DNA of 64,000 nt from Paenibacillus radicibacter (GTDB lineage: Bacteria; Bacillota; Bacilli; Paenibacillales; NBRC-103111), in contig NZ_JANQBC010000007.1 in the NCBI RefSeq assembly GCF_024721995.1, positions 241,972 to 305,971 of the forward strand, read 5' to 3'. Under the pieces are notes generated by a model, which was not told where the DNA came from, ran no database searches, and saw only the letters and a list, made by a program, of their open reading frames with translations. The position numbers were made by a program, and so were the translations under genes. Within the stretch, counting starts at the first letter, position 1. Every line of letters begins with the position of its first letter. Of this stretch, positions 7,729 to 18,721 are shown one piece after another.

Positions 7729-8619
7729 GTGGAATTGCGTCAACTTCTCTATTTTGTAAAAGTTGCGAGAAAGCAGCATGTGACTCAGGCATCAGAAGAA
7801 TTAAGGGTGGCTCAGTCTGCCGTTAGTCGGCAAATTCATATGTTAGAAGAAGAACTTGGTGTTACTTTATTTGTCCAAAAAGGGCGCAATGTTCAATTAA
7901 CTTCAGTCGGTCGTTTATTCTTAAGCCGAATTGAAGGGATAATGACGGATTTAGAAAAGGCAGTCAATGAGATTCAAGAATTTCTGGACCCTGATGCAGG
8001 GGAGATTCGAATTGGATTTCCACACAGTGTCGTGCTAACGCTACTACCGAAGGTCATTGCATCATTTCGTAAAGATCACCCGAATGTGAAGTTTTTATTG
8101 AAACAAGGAACTTATAATAGCCTAATTAAAGATGTCAGCAAGGGTGAGATTGATCTTGCATTTATTTCACCGTTCCCTGAATCACATGAACATGTGACGG
8201 GGGAGATATTGTTAACGGAAGAATTATATGCGATCTTACCAGAAGGTCATATGCTTGCCGAATATAATGGGATACAGCTCAGTCAACTGAAAGATGAGCC
8301 ATTCGTAATGTTCTCAGAATCGTATTCCCTGCGCTCGATTGTAATGGATGCTTGTCTGAAGTCCGGATTCACCCCTAAGATTGAGTTTGAGGCGGAAGAG
8401 ACGGATACCATTAGAGGGCTCGTTGCCGCGGGTATGGGGGTCAGCCTGCTTCCTGAATTGGCACTCATTGAATATGGAACATTAAAGCCGGTGAAGGTGA
8501 GGGTAATCGAACCTAAAGTGACTCGTACAGTTGGTTTGATTCGACGCCGTGACGAAAAATTGCCACTAATTGCAGAGGTATTTAGACGATTCTTACTCGA
8601 ATACTTTAATCGAAAATAA
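7729..8619 (+). CDS. LysR family transcriptional regulator, GltC-like
   Basis: 296 residues. The N-terminal winged helix-turn-helix begins MELRQLLYFVKVARKQHVTQ and includes LRVAQSAVSRQIHMLEEELG; the effector domain from about residue 90 includes GEIRIGFPHS and GLVAAGMGVSLLPE. The overall pattern is close to B. subtilis GltC, activator of glutamate synthase, but no gltAB is present here. Its position opposite tpx suggests control of the shared region, perhaps redox-linked; that is inference. GTG start at 7729 with GGAG 11 bases upstream; the longer frame from 7636 runs through the tpx promoter and is rejected. Confidence 0.85.
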   Translation: MELRQLLYFVKVARKQHVTQASEELRVAQSAVSRQIHMLEEELGVTLFVQKGRNVQLTSVGRLFLSRIEGIMTDLEKAVNEIQEFLDPDAGEIRIGFPHSVVLTLLPKVIASFRKDHPNVKFLLKQGTYNSLIKDVSKGEIDLAFISPFPESHEHVTGEILLTEELYAILPEGHMLAEYNGIQLSQLKDEPFVMFSESYSLRSIVMDACLKSGFTPKIEFEAEETDTIRGLVAAGMGVSLLPELALIEYGTLKPVKVRVIEPKVTRTVGLIRRRDEKLPLIAEVFRRFLLEYFNRK

Positions 8620-8621
8620 TG

Positions 8622-8664
8622 AAAAAAGCTTTCTGCGACTTGAATGTCGTAGAAAGCTTTTGTT
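8622..8664. terminator. Bidirectional terminator between LysR gene and zinc peptidase
   Basis: Arms AAGCTTTCTgCGAC and GTCGtAGAAAGCTT with an A-run on the left and T-rich tail on the right. Confidence 0.85.
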
Positions 8665-8682
8665 TGCTTCTAGGCAAATTGC

Positions 8683-9375
8683 TTAATCGTTACGGGAGTT
8701 GGCGATCAAAATATATTTGATTAGCTCAAGTACGGAGACGAGTGCTGCGGCCACATAAGTCAGTGCAGCGGCATTCAGTACTTTGGCTACACCGCGTTCT
8801 TCTTCATTATTGATGAAACCGTTAGAAATCATCAATTCTCTAGCACGACTTGATGCATTAAACTCAACAGGTAGTGTTACGAGTTGGAACAGAACAGCAA
8901 CGGAGAAGAAGATAATACCAAGTGTTAATAAGAATGAAAATTGTTGGAAAATAAATCCACCAATAATTAAGAATGGTGCAACGCCGGATGCAAAGTTAAC
9001 TGTTGGGAACATTCGGTGTCTGAGTACTAACATCGGATAGTTCTCAGCGTGCTGGATTGCGTGACCAATTTCGTGGCAAGCAACGGATACAGCTGAAATT
9101 GATTTTTCATAATACACAGGCTCGGACAATCTGACAACGCGATTAATCGGATCATAATGGTCAGTTAAAGCTCCACGTACAGGTTCGATGGGAACATCGT
9201 GCAGCCCTTCTGCATCAAGCATGCGGCGGGCAGCTTCATAACCAGTTAAACCAGAAAGGTTTGGGACCTGTGCCCATTTATTAAACGTTCCACGAACGCG
9301 GAATGATGCCCAAATTGACAATCCAAACGCTCCGAAAATGACAAAGTCCATCCAGTGAAAAACAAACGGAAACAT
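8683..9375 (-). CDS. Membrane zinc metallopeptidase (YugP-like)
   Basis: 230 residues. One N-terminal membrane segment, then the zinc site HEIGHAIQH near residues 101-109 (HExxH), followed by three further membrane segments. The pattern fits the putative neutral zinc metallopeptidase family that includes B. subtilis YugP; the substrate is unknown. ATG start at 9375 with GGAGG 9 bases upstream. Monocistronic, ending at a shared terminator with the LysR gene. Confidence 0.85.
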   Translation of the reverse strand: MFPFVFHWMDFVIFGAFGLSIWASFRVRGTFNKWAQVPNLSGLTGYEAARRMLDAEGLHDVPIEPVRGALTDHYDPINRVVRLSEPVYYEKSISAVSVACHEIGHAIQHAENYPMLVLRHRMFPTVNFASGVAPFLIIGGFIFQQFSFLLTLGIIFFSVAVLFQLVTLPVEFNASSRARELMISNGFINNEEERGVAKVLNAAALTYVAAALVSVLELIKYILIANSRND

Positions 9376-9465
9376 CTCAACATTCCTCCAAACATAGAAT
9401 TATTTTTGTGTATGATTAACTACTACGTAAGAAGGAATGAGTGGTTTCACTTTTTTGTGCGAAAT

Positions 9466-10767
9466 TTAATTGATTTGTCCTTTTGGTTTAATAAGGAAGA
9501 AGACTAATCCTAGTGTGATCAGCGATAAAGCAGAGATTGTGATAAACAAAGCAGCATGCGAAATGTCCATCAGCCAACCGAACAGCGGCGGACCAAACGC
9601 AACCCCGATAAATCGCAAGGAGTTATAGATCGAGGTGATCATGCCGCGCTCTTCCTGCTTGACGGAACCCGTAATCATGGAATTTAAGCATGGCAAGAGC
9701 AAGCCTGTACCAATTGCGCTGAGCGTAAGGAAGCCAATAAATACATAGATGTTTTGATAAAAGAAGATCGTAAGCGTTAAGGATGCTGTCATTAGCAGTA
9801 ACCCAATGTTCATCAGCCAGCGCATGAGTGTACCGTTCTTCTTAATAAGTGCGCCTGTTGTATAGGAAGTTGCCACAAGTCCGAGTAAAGGGATGGCGAG
9901 AACTAAGCCTTTCATAACACCATCGATGTTGTATGGAGGTTTCTCCAGAATATTCGATAAGTAGAACAGGACACCGAATAAAATAAACAATGCAAGTGAT
10001 CCAGCGAAAAAGGAAGTAATTAACCAACGACCTTTCTCCTTCAGAATTGCCCCGATTTTCTGTAAATAAGGTTTAAGCTTTGGTGGCTCGGTCTTTTTCT
10101 TCGGTTCCTTGATAATAAAAATAACAGCGAGCAGTGAAAGCAAGCAAAACACAGGGAAAGCAAAGAATGAAGCGTACCAGACAATCAAAGCGAGCGCTGA
10201 ACCGATGATCGGAGAGAGTACCTTACCTGCACCATTGGCAGCTTCAATTAAGCCCAAGGCTTTACTTTGTGTCCCATCATCATACAGGTCACCGACCAAT
10301 GCCATTGCAATAGGTGCTGTGCCAGCTGCCCCCATCCCTTGGATTGCCCGTGCGATGATAACGACCGTATAGGAACCCCAGATTGCTCCAAAGCCTGCAA
10401 GAATTCCTGCGGAGCCGTACACAATTAAAGAAGGAATCATGACCGCTTTGCGCGAATACCGGTCAGATAAATAGCCAAGAATGGGTATGATGAGTCCAGC
10501 CGTGATGGAGAATAATGAGATGACAAGGGAACTTTGAAATTGGCTGACGTGCAGTTCTTTTTGTAACTCGGGCAGGATTGGGACGAGCATGGAGTTGCCG
10601 AGTACAAGAACAAGTGGAATCGTCGCTAGTGCGATGAACTCCCAAACCTTCCCTTTCCCAGCTTTCTTATTCGTGCTGTTATTCGTACTGGAGGTCTCAT
10701 CGCTTAAGTCTTCGTCCATGTCACTTTGAAAACTAATATTTAATTTATGCGGTTTAGTCGTTGCCAT
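9466..10767 (-). CDS. MFS transporter, DHA1-type drug efflux
   Basis: 433 residues. A soluble, Ser/Thr/Asp-rich N-terminal extension of about 40 residues precedes 12 to 14 membrane segments. The loop after segment 2 has the MFS motif A (GYLSDRYSRKAVMIP) and segment 5 has an antiporter-type motif (GAGKVLSPIIGSAL). This points to a proton-coupled exporter; the substrate cannot be read from sequence. ATG start at 10767 with AAGGAG 7 bases upstream. Monocistronic, divergent from the thioredoxin-like gene. Confidence 0.85.
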   Translation of the reverse strand: MATTKPHKLNISFQSDMDEDLSDETSSTNNSTNKKAGKGKVWEFIALATIPLVLVLGNSMLVPILPELQKELHVSQFQSSLVISLFSITAGLIIPILGYLSDRYSRKAVMIPSLIVYGSAGILAGFGAIWGSYTVVIIARAIQGMGAAGTAPIAMALVGDLYDDGTQSKALGLIEAANGAGKVLSPIIGSALALIVWYASFFAFPVFCLLSLLAVIFIIKEPKKKTEPPKLKPYLQKIGAILKEKGRWLITSFFAGSLALFILFGVLFYLSNILEKPPYNIDGVMKGLVLAIPLLGLVATSYTTGALIKKNGTLMRWLMNIGLLLMTASLTLTIFFYQNIYVFIGFLTLSAIGTGLLLPCLNSMITGSVKQEERGMITSIYNSLRFIGVAFGPPLFGWLMDISHAALFITISALSLITLGLVFFLIKPKGQIN

Positions 10768-10942
10768 GAGCGCACTCCTTATTTCCTCAAATGGATTCGT
10801 ACGTTTAGGTTTCCCAACTCAGTTGAGGACATACTGTGAACATATTTGGCAACAAATTGTATTTGAATTGGCAAGAAGAATATAATAATAAGTATGAATG
10901 GAATGAAGGAATAAGATTTGACCAAGAGATGGGGCTAATGGT

Positions 10943-11479
10943 GTGAAGAAAAATATTGCTGTGCTCAGTATCCTCATCATGCTCGTGGGGATTGCCGTGT
11001 ATCAAAATATACAAACAAAACAGGAACAAGTAAGTGTTGCTGCCGAGGAGATGCCTAAGCCGGATTATCGGGTGCCTTCGTTTACACTCGCTTCTCTTAC
11101 AGGGGAAGAATTTAAAGTTGGCGGGGAGCGGGACAAGCCGCTAATGATTAATTTCTGGGCTTCTTGGTGTGGACCTTGTGAGAAAGAAGCACCGGATCTT
11201 GTGAAGTTGTATCAAGCCTATGAGGGGCAATTTGATCTTTATGCTGTGAATATTACACAAGGGGATTCGATGCGTAACGTACGTGCATTCGTGGATCGTC
11301 ATCAGTTCCAGTTCCCTGTCTTACTCGATAAAGATGGGAAGATCTCGGAGAAGTTCCGCGTGATTGCGATACCGACAAGCTTTATTGTAGATAAGAAGGG
11401 GGTCATTCGAGATGTATTTTACTCGGAGACCTATAACTCATTAAATAAGAAGATCAAGGCTGTACTAGATGACAAGTAA
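10943..11479 (+). CDS. Membrane-anchored TlpA/ResA-like thiol-disulfide oxidoreductase
   Basis: 178 residues. An N-terminal signal anchor (about residues 4-20) leads to an extracytoplasmic AhpC/TSA-thioredoxin domain with the active site WASWCGPCEKE and a cis-proline region (AIPTSFIVDKKG). ResA, StoA and YneN of Bacillus have this layout; such proteins reduce cytochrome c or spore-coat disulfides outside the membrane. Which role applies is not visible since no ccs or spore genes are adjacent. GTG start at 10943 with GGGG 8 bases upstream. Confidence 0.88.
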   Translation: MKKNIAVLSILIMLVGIAVYQNIQTKQEQVSVAAEEMPKPDYRVPSFTLASLTGEEFKVGGERDKPLMINFWASWCGPCEKEAPDLVKLYQAYEGQFDLYAVNITQGDSMRNVRAFVDRHQFQFPVLLDKDGKISEKFRVIAIPTSFIVDKKGVIRDVFYSETYNSLNKKIKAVLDDK

Positions 11480-11500
11480 ATAGTAGTGCTTGAACAGAAA

Positions 11501-11537
11501 GCAAGCCCATCGTCACGATCGATGGGCTTGTTTTTTT
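11501..11537 (+). terminator. Terminator of the ResA-like gene
   Basis: Perfect arms AAGCCCATCG and CGATGGGCTT followed by a run of T. Confidence 0.88.
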
Positions 11538-11548
11538 ACATAATGGAA

Positions 11549-13159
11549 TTAATGATTAACGAGACCTAATCGCTCTTGTTCGGGTTCATACTTGGAACTG
11601 ATCTGCTTACCAATTAAAGCATAACGAATGGAGTCTGTAAGTGCTTGCCAGCTCGCTTCAATCACGTTGCTGGATACGCCTACGGTATTCCAAGAGTGTT
11701 TGAGATTCGATGATTCGATGAGTACACGTACCTTGGCGGCAGTTGCGCCTTTTTCATCAAACACGCGTACTTTATAGTCAGTTAGGTGGATATTCGCAAT
11801 GTCTGGATAGAATTGCACGAGTGCTTTACGTAGTGCTTGGTCGAGTGCGTTAACAGGGCCATTGCCTTCCGCGGCCGTGAAGATCGTCTGATCGCCTACA
11901 CGAATGCGTACGATGGCTTCCGTAACAACTCCGCGGTCAGCTGACTTCTCCACCAAGATTTTGAATGAATCAATAGCGAAAGTCTCCTCTACCCCATCCA
12001 TCGCTTCACGCAAGAGCAATTCAAGAGAGGCGTCAGCACCTTCGAATTGGAAACCTTCGTGCTCCATTTCCTTGATGCGTTGAATAACTTCACGTGCTTT
12101 CTGGGATTGGCTGATATCGATGCCCATCTCTTGTGCTTTTGTCACGAGATTGCTCTGACCGGCAAGTTCAGATACGAGCACGCGTTGTTTATTACCGACC
12201 TTCTCGGGTACGATATGTTCATAGGTCGATGCAGCTTTCATAATCGCGGAGACATGAATGCCACCTTTGTGTGCGAATGCAGCGCTTCCGACATAAGCTT
12301 GATTCGCAGGCATATGCATATTCGCAACTTCACTAACGAATCGAGCTGTGAGGCGAAGCGTTGTAAGCTGCTCGTCAGACACACAAGAATAACCTAATTT
12401 CAATTGTAGATTCGGAATGATAGAGCACAAATTCGCATTTCCACAGCGCTCTCCATAACCATTGATTGTGCCTTGTACATGCTGGGCACCTGCTTTTACT
12501 GCAGCAAGTGTGTTAGCAACACCTAGCTCACAATCGTTATGCGCGTGGATGCCAACTGGAACAGAGATCGCTTGCTTAACAGCGGTGACAATTGAGAATA
12601 TCTCATCAGGCAAAGAGCCGCCATTCGTATCACATAACACAATGCAATCTGCGCCTGCTTCTTCCGCTTGGCGAATTGTTTCAAGCGCATACTCGGGATT
12701 GTTCTTGTATCCGTCGAAGAAATGTTCACCTAAGTATAGAACTTCTAGACCATTATTTTTTAAAAAGGAAACCGAATCATAAATCATCGCTAGATTTTCT
12801 TCTAACGTTGTTTGAATAGCAGTATGTACGTGGAAGTCCCATGACTTGCCGAAGATCGAAGCCACCGGAGCACCTGATTGTACGATCAAATTCAAATTCG
12901 CATCGTCCACAGCTAGTGTCGCTTTGCGTCTAGTAGAGCCGAATGCGGAAATTTTGGCGTGTTTGAGTGGAATTTCTTTAATTCGATTGAAAAATTCGAT
13001 GTCTTTGGAATTACTTCCAGGCCAACCGCCTTCAATATAATGGACACCTAGAGCATCAAGCTTTTGGGCAATTTTAAGTTTGTCTTCAACGGACAAGGAT
13101 ACGCCTTCTCCTTGAGTTCCGTCCCTCAGAGTTGTATCGAATATTCTGATTATTTTCAC
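11549..13159 (-). CDS. cimA: Citramalate synthase
   Basis: 536 residues. Condenses acetyl-CoA and pyruvate to (R)-citramalate, giving a threonine-independent route to 2-oxobutyrate and isoleucine. The HMGL-like TIM barrel starts IRIFDTTLRDGTQ and contains HAHND (metal ligands) and NGYGERCGNANL; the C-terminal 150 residues form the LeuA-type allosteric domain. Length and the GTQGEG start fit the CimA branch rather than 2-isopropylmalate synthase. GTG start at 13159, with GAGGGGG 10 bases upstream. No other branched-chain genes are adjacent. Confidence 0.88.
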   Translation of the reverse strand: MKIIRIFDTTLRDGTQGEGVSLSVEDKLKIAQKLDALGVHYIEGGWPGSNSKDIEFFNRIKEIPLKHAKISAFGSTRRKATLAVDDANLNLIVQSGAPVASIFGKSWDFHVHTAIQTTLEENLAMIYDSVSFLKNNGLEVLYLGEHFFDGYKNNPEYALETIRQAEEAGADCIVLCDTNGGSLPDEIFSIVTAVKQAISVPVGIHAHNDCELGVANTLAAVKAGAQHVQGTINGYGERCGNANLCSIIPNLQLKLGYSCVSDEQLTTLRLTARFVSEVANMHMPANQAYVGSAAFAHKGGIHVSAIMKAASTYEHIVPEKVGNKQRVLVSELAGQSNLVTKAQEMGIDISQSQKAREVIQRIKEMEHEGFQFEGADASLELLLREAMDGVEETFAIDSFKILVEKSADRGVVTEAIVRIRVGDQTIFTAAEGNGPVNALDQALRKALVQFYPDIANIHLTDYKVRVFDEKGATAAKVRVLIESSNLKHSWNTVGVSSNVIEASWQALTDSIRYALIGKQISSKYEPEQERLGLVNH

Positions 13160-13271
13160 CGTGTACGGTCCCCCTCATTTGCGCTATGAACTGCCGAATG
13201 TATAATTAGTGATTATATCATAATAATCTGTTAATTAGTTGTTTTTTCTGAAAATAAAGAGGTGTATCCCG

Positions 13272-14880
<1,609 letters not shown>

Positions 14881-14897
14881 TTATAAGTAACGATAAG

Positions 14898-14934
14898 AAC
14901 CGGTTCTCTTCATTAATAGAGAAGCGGTTTTTTT
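14898..14934 (+). terminator. Terminator of fer
   Basis: Arms AACCGgTTCTCT and AGAGAAgCGGTT followed by a T-run. Confidence 0.85.
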
Positions 14935-15018
14935 GTATGCATTAAGAGGTTTACAAATTCTCCTTACGATGCCGATAAAGAAGGTATTGAGCGATTACAT
15001 TCGATAAGGGGTGCGGGC

Positions 15019-16440
15019 ATGACCGACAAAGAGAATCATCATTATTTTAAAAAATATGTGCATGAGCATCCCAAGGATAAGTTCGCTTGGTATTTACTAG
15101 GCAAAGAGTATGCAGAGAAGGGGCAACTGGGGAAAGCAGCCTATTGCTACGCGAAATCGGAAGAAATATATGAAGCATACGAGACCGACACATCGCAAGC
15201 AGCTCTTCAAATGCGTAAGGTGGTACGTGAAGCACGGCAAAGCACACAGCGAAAGAAACGCTCTTGGAGAGCACTTGGGGTTGCATTGCTATTATTACTC
15301 CTTCTGCTTATACCTACGGATGTCTGGGACCAAGATAACGCGTGGCTAGCTGAGCAAGCGCGTTTGAAATCAAAACAAGAACAAGGGATAAGTAGCACAA
15401 ATATCGCTTTCTATTATATGAATAAGCTGGATCAAGCAGGAGGAATGAAGGAAGCAGTTGAGTTTATGCTAGGAACGACCGGCTCCGCACATCGTGTATT
15501 GCTTGCAGTAGAGCGAAGTAAAGATCAGAAGTGGCAGCTCTGGCAAAGTGCCTCGAAGCCGTTCCTAAGTGTCCAGAACACGGAGCAGAGCAGCCAAGCG
15601 ATTATTCGTTATTACGACGCTGCTGCTTGTAACTGTGAACCTGACGATCCCACGCCGTATCGGGCGTCGATTATGAAATGGCAGAAAGAGCAAGAGGAAG
15701 AGCTAGTTCTACTTTCAGCCATGACAGCATTCGAACAGAAGTTGGGGAAGAAACCACAACTAATTGAACAGTTGACAGCACCATATCCGAATAATGTTCT
15801 TAGTGGCGTCACACCACGTATGCGGCAATTGTTCGATGCGAAGCTGAAGGCTGAGCAAGCGAAGAAAGCAGAAGGTGCACAAGTTCAAGTAAATACAAGC
15901 ACTGGTATACAAGATCCTACACAGGAACCTCTGCAGCAAAAGCAATATATGCAGTCGCAACATCCACTGCAGCAACCGCTCGAAATCGTTATTGATAAGA
16001 CGAATTATCGATTAGCTGTTGTATCGGGCGAGGTTATGATTCGCAGCTACCCGATTGGACTTGGAGCAGATCGAACACCAGAAGGTACATTTGAGATTAG
16101 TGAGAAAGTGCGCAACCCCAATGGTAAATCGAATGGTGAATTTGGCTCTAGAGGGATGACACTTTCCGATACTTTGTATGCCATTCATGGTACGAATAAA
16201 CCGGATAGTATTGGCAAGGATGAATCGCTTGGCTGCATTCGGATGCGTAAGGAAGATGTTGAAGAGTTGTTTGATATGGTGCCTTTATTGACGAAAGTGA
16301 CGATTGGCAATAACGTGCTGCCTCCGCCGGCAGGATCAAAGGGACAAGAAGAGCAGCCTGGATCGAAACCTCCAGTGTTTAAGTTGCCGCCTCAGGCGAA
16401 AGAGGAAAATCCTCGTAAGGTATATAAGTGGTTAAATTAA
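15019..16440 (+). CDS. Membrane-anchored TPR and L,D-transpeptidase (YkuD) protein
   Basis: 473 residues. The cytoplasmic N-terminus carries a TPR-like helical pair (about residues 8-55, including WYLLGKEYAEKGQLGKAA). One membrane segment follows at about 84-100. The extracytoplasmic part has a helical linker and a YkuD catalytic domain from about residue 320 with His390 (AIHGTN) and Cys406 (SLGCIRM). It would crosslink peptidoglycan peptides 3-3 or attach proteins to them. ATG at 15019, AAGGGGTG about 6 bases upstream. The tail is proline-rich and charged. The TPR-TM-YkuD order suggests a cytoplasmic binding partner. Confidence 0.85.
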   Translation: MTDKENHHYFKKYVHEHPKDKFAWYLLGKEYAEKGQLGKAAYCYAKSEEIYEAYETDTSQAALQMRKVVREARQSTQRKKRSWRALGVALLLLLLLLIPTDVWDQDNAWLAEQARLKSKQEQGISSTNIAFYYMNKLDQAGGMKEAVEFMLGTTGSAHRVLLAVERSKDQKWQLWQSASKPFLSVQNTEQSSQAIIRYYDAAACNCEPDDPTPYRASIMKWQKEQEEELVLLSAMTAFEQKLGKKPQLIEQLTAPYPNNVLSGVTPRMRQLFDAKLKAEQAKKAEGAQVQVNTSTGIQDPTQEPLQQKQYMQSQHPLQQPLEIVIDKTNYRLAVVSGEVMIRSYPIGLGADRTPEGTFEISEKVRNPNGKSNGEFGSRGMTLSDTLYAIHGTNKPDSIGKDESLGCIRMRKEDVEELFDMVPLLTKVTIGNNVLPPPAGSKGQEEQPGSKPPVFKLPPQAKEENPRKVYKWLN

Positions 16441-16441
16441 G

Positions 16442-16470
16442 AATAAGCCCTTCCAAGTGGGGGGCTTATT
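16442..16470. terminator. Bidirectional terminator
   Basis: Perfect 9-base arms AATAAGCCC and GGGCTTATT between the L,D-transpeptidase gene and the small convergent gene at 16504-16638. T-tracts are short on both sides. Confidence 0.55.
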
Positions 16471-16503
16471 GTCATGTTGTAAGGGAGAAGTTATTCGTTT
16501 CTC

Positions 16504-16638
16504 TTAAGGATTGATAATGAGTAATACTACCATGATGACAACTAAGGCTACGAATATGGAACTCGCCCAGATGATCGCTTTTTTGTTCACTTCATTCTTA
16601 GGTTTTGACTTCATTGCTACTTTACGAGCTTTGCTCAT
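16504..16638 (-). CDS. Small single-span membrane protein
   Basis: 44 residues: a basic N-terminus rich in Lys (about 20 residues) and one hydrophobic segment (residues 22-42) ending IINP. The ATG at 16638 has a perfect GGAGG 6 bases upstream, and a TATAAT box lies at 16682-16687 on the same strand. The plus-strand frame in this place has no ribosome binding site. No family recognised; it may be a small membrane regulator. Confidence 0.7.
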   Translation of the reverse strand: MSKARKVAMKSKPKNEVNKKAIIWASSIFVALVVIMVVLLIINP

Positions 16639-16779
16639 CGCAATCCTCCTAAACTGTTGTGACATGTGCTTTTATAGGCTTATTATATCAAAATGAAAGC
16701 GGTTTTACAGCAAAAAAATTTTGCAATCACAAAGCGAAACGTATAAACTGTCTTGTAGAGTCTAGTCGAACGGAGTTGT

Positions 16780-17895
16780 GTGTCAAACGTGTTGTACAAA
16801 AATGTAGGTAAGAAATTATTGTTTAAGATGGACCCTGAGAAAGCTCATAATGTTGTGATCGGGGGCCTTGGACTCGCTGGTAAAGTGCCTGGTATGAGTG
16901 GATTGCTTAGCGCAATCTATGGTGTGCCTCAATATAAGGAATTGGAAACGGAATTATGGGGTATTCCTTTTAAGAACCCTATTGGACTCGCGGCAGGGCT
17001 TGATAAGAATGCGCATGCGGTTGAAGGTTTCTCGAATTTAGGGTTTGGATTTATTGAAGTAGGAACTGTAACACCGAAGCCGCAGTCAGGTAATGAGAAA
17101 CCAAGGTCATTCCGGTTGCCGCAAGACAAGGCATTAATTAATCGAATGGGTTTCAATAACGTGGGAATTGAAGAACTATCAACGAATATTGCCCATACAA
17201 AGCGTCGTACTATCCCCGTTGTTATCAATATTGGGAAAAATAAAATAACGCCGAATGAAGATGCGGAGCAAGATTATCGCACATGCATTCGCCGATTATA
17301 TGTACAAGCGGACTTTTTTGTTGTGAATATTTCATCACCGAATACGCCGGACTTGCGTAACTTACAGCATGGCAATGAATTAGCGAATTTGCTCGCAGCG
17401 GTCGTGGACGAGATGCAGATCCAGCAAGCGAAGCATGGAGATCGCGGCAAGCCGATTCTGGTGAAAATTGCACCGGATCTAAGTGATACTGAATTAGAAT
17501 CGACAGCAAAGATTATTCTAGATTCGGGCGTATCGGGCATTATTGCATCCAATACGACGATATCGCGAGATGGACTTATGCATCCGAACAGACAAGAAAT
17601 TGGCGGTTTAAGTGGTAAGCCGCTTACTCATAAATCAACAGAAGTCATTCGCAAAATTTATGAGCTAACTGAAGGAAAACTACCGATCATTGGGAGCGGT
17701 GGTGTTTTTAATGCGCAAGATGCTTATGATAAAATAAAAGCTGGTGCGAGTCTTGTTGAGATTTATACGTCACTCATCTATGAAGGACCGGGTGTCGTGA
17801 AGAAAATTAATGAAGGTTTACGAGAATTGTTGAAGCAAGATGGCTACACCCATATTTCACAAGCCATCGGTGCAGGAGTATACGGAATTCGTTAG
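16780..17895 (+). CDS. pyrD: Dihydroorotate dehydrogenase, quinone-dependent (class 2)
   Basis: 371 residues. Oxidises dihydroorotate to orotate in pyrimidine synthesis, passing electrons to quinone at the membrane. The class 2 N-terminal helix LFKMDPEKAHN precedes the FMN barrel; NISSPNTPDLRNLQ contains the catalytic serine loop, and LVKIAPDLSDTEL and IIGSGGVFNAQDAY bind FMN. The GTG at 16780 has GGAG only 4 bases upstream; TTG at 16792 (MLYKNVGKK) is the alternative. It stands apart from the pyr operon and is followed 16 bases later by relQ. Confidence 0.92.
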   Translation: MSNVLYKNVGKKLLFKMDPEKAHNVVIGGLGLAGKVPGMSGLLSAIYGVPQYKELETELWGIPFKNPIGLAAGLDKNAHAVEGFSNLGFGFIEVGTVTPKPQSGNEKPRSFRLPQDKALINRMGFNNVGIEELSTNIAHTKRRTIPVVINIGKNKITPNEDAEQDYRTCIRRLYVQADFFVVNISSPNTPDLRNLQHGNELANLLAAVVDEMQIQQAKHGDRGKPILVKIAPDLSDTELESTAKIILDSGVSGIIASNTTISRDGLMHPNRQEIGGLSGKPLTHKSTEVIRKIYELTEGKLPIIGSGGVFNAQDAYDKIKAGASLVEIYTSLIYEGPGVVKKINEGLRELLKQDGYTHISQAIGAGVYGIR

Positions 17896-17911
17896 AGCGG
17901 AGGCTAAAGCG

Positions 17912-18718
17912 ATGGATGGACGAGATTGGAAAAGATTTCTTTTTCCCTATGAACAAGCAGTTGAGGAACTAAAAATTAAATTTAAGACGCTACGCACGGA
18001 GTTAAAACGCCGTGAAGAATATGCACCTATCGAATTTGTTACAGGACGCGTGAAGAAAATATCTAGTATTCTAGAAAAAGCAAAACGTCTAGATGTCGAA
18101 ATGGATGATTTGGAAACAGGCATTGAAGATATTGCAGGTATTCGAATTATGTGCCAGTTTGGCGAGGATATCATGCTTATTGCAGCGATGATTCGTGAAC
18201 GCCAAGATATGAAAGTGATCTATGAGAAAGACTATATTACGCACAAGAAGGAAAGTGGATATCGCTCCTTCCATGTCATTGTGGAATACCCCGTACAAAC
18301 CTCACTTGGAATGAAGCGGGTCTTAGCAGAACTACAGATTCGTACACTTGCAATGAACTTCTGGGCGACTATTGAGCATTCGCTTAGCTATAAGTATAAA
18401 GGGAGTGTCTTGCCAGAAGATGTTCGTATACGTCTGAGTCGTGCAGCAGAAGCTGCATACATTCTAGATCAAGAGATGTCGAATATTCGCGATGAGATCG
18501 TGACTGCACAAATTGCATTTGAAGACGACTCAAGTGTCGTGACAAAGGTGCTAAATGATATTCAAGAGTTGTTCTATTACCACAGAGTTCGTGAAGCGGT
18601 GCAGTTCCAATTGCGCTTTAATGAACTATGGGGAAATGATGAAGGGGAAATGCGCAAGCTCTCAAAAGAGGTTGAGGCAGCGATGGTGAAGGCAAAGAGC
18701 GCTAATCGCGTACAATAG
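17912..18718 (+). CDS. relQ: Small alarmone synthetase (RelQ / SasB type)
   Basis: 268 residues. Makes (p)ppGpp; it has only the RelA/SpoT synthetase domain and no hydrolase. Typical signatures are RFLFPYEQAVEELKIK, the ATP site in EFVTGRVKKISSILEKA, DIAGIRIMC, SGYRSFHVIV and the EIQIRT-type AELQIRTLAMNFWATIEHSL. This matches B. subtilis YjbM (SAS1). The C-terminus is some 50 residues longer than YjbM. ATG at 17912 with GCGGAGG 8 bases upstream; the upstream extension overlaps pyrD and is rejected. Likely co-transcribed with pyrD and the DUF309 gene. Confidence 0.92.
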   Translation: MDGRDWKRFLFPYEQAVEELKIKFKTLRTELKRREEYAPIEFVTGRVKKISSILEKAKRLDVEMDDLETGIEDIAGIRIMCQFGEDIMLIAAMIRERQDMKVIYEKDYITHKKESGYRSFHVIVEYPVQTSLGMKRVLAELQIRTLAMNFWATIEHSLSYKYKGSVLPEDVRIRLSRAAEAAYILDQEMSNIRDEIVTAQIAFEDDSSVVTKVLNDIQELFYYHRVREAVQFQLRFNELWGNDEGEMRKLSKEVEAAMVKAKSANRVQ

Positions 18719-18721
18719 ACG

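Noticed and set aside
13160..13271. Possible T-box or leucine attenuator before cimA
   Set aside because: The 112-base gap to dinB is too short and has no T-box sequence.
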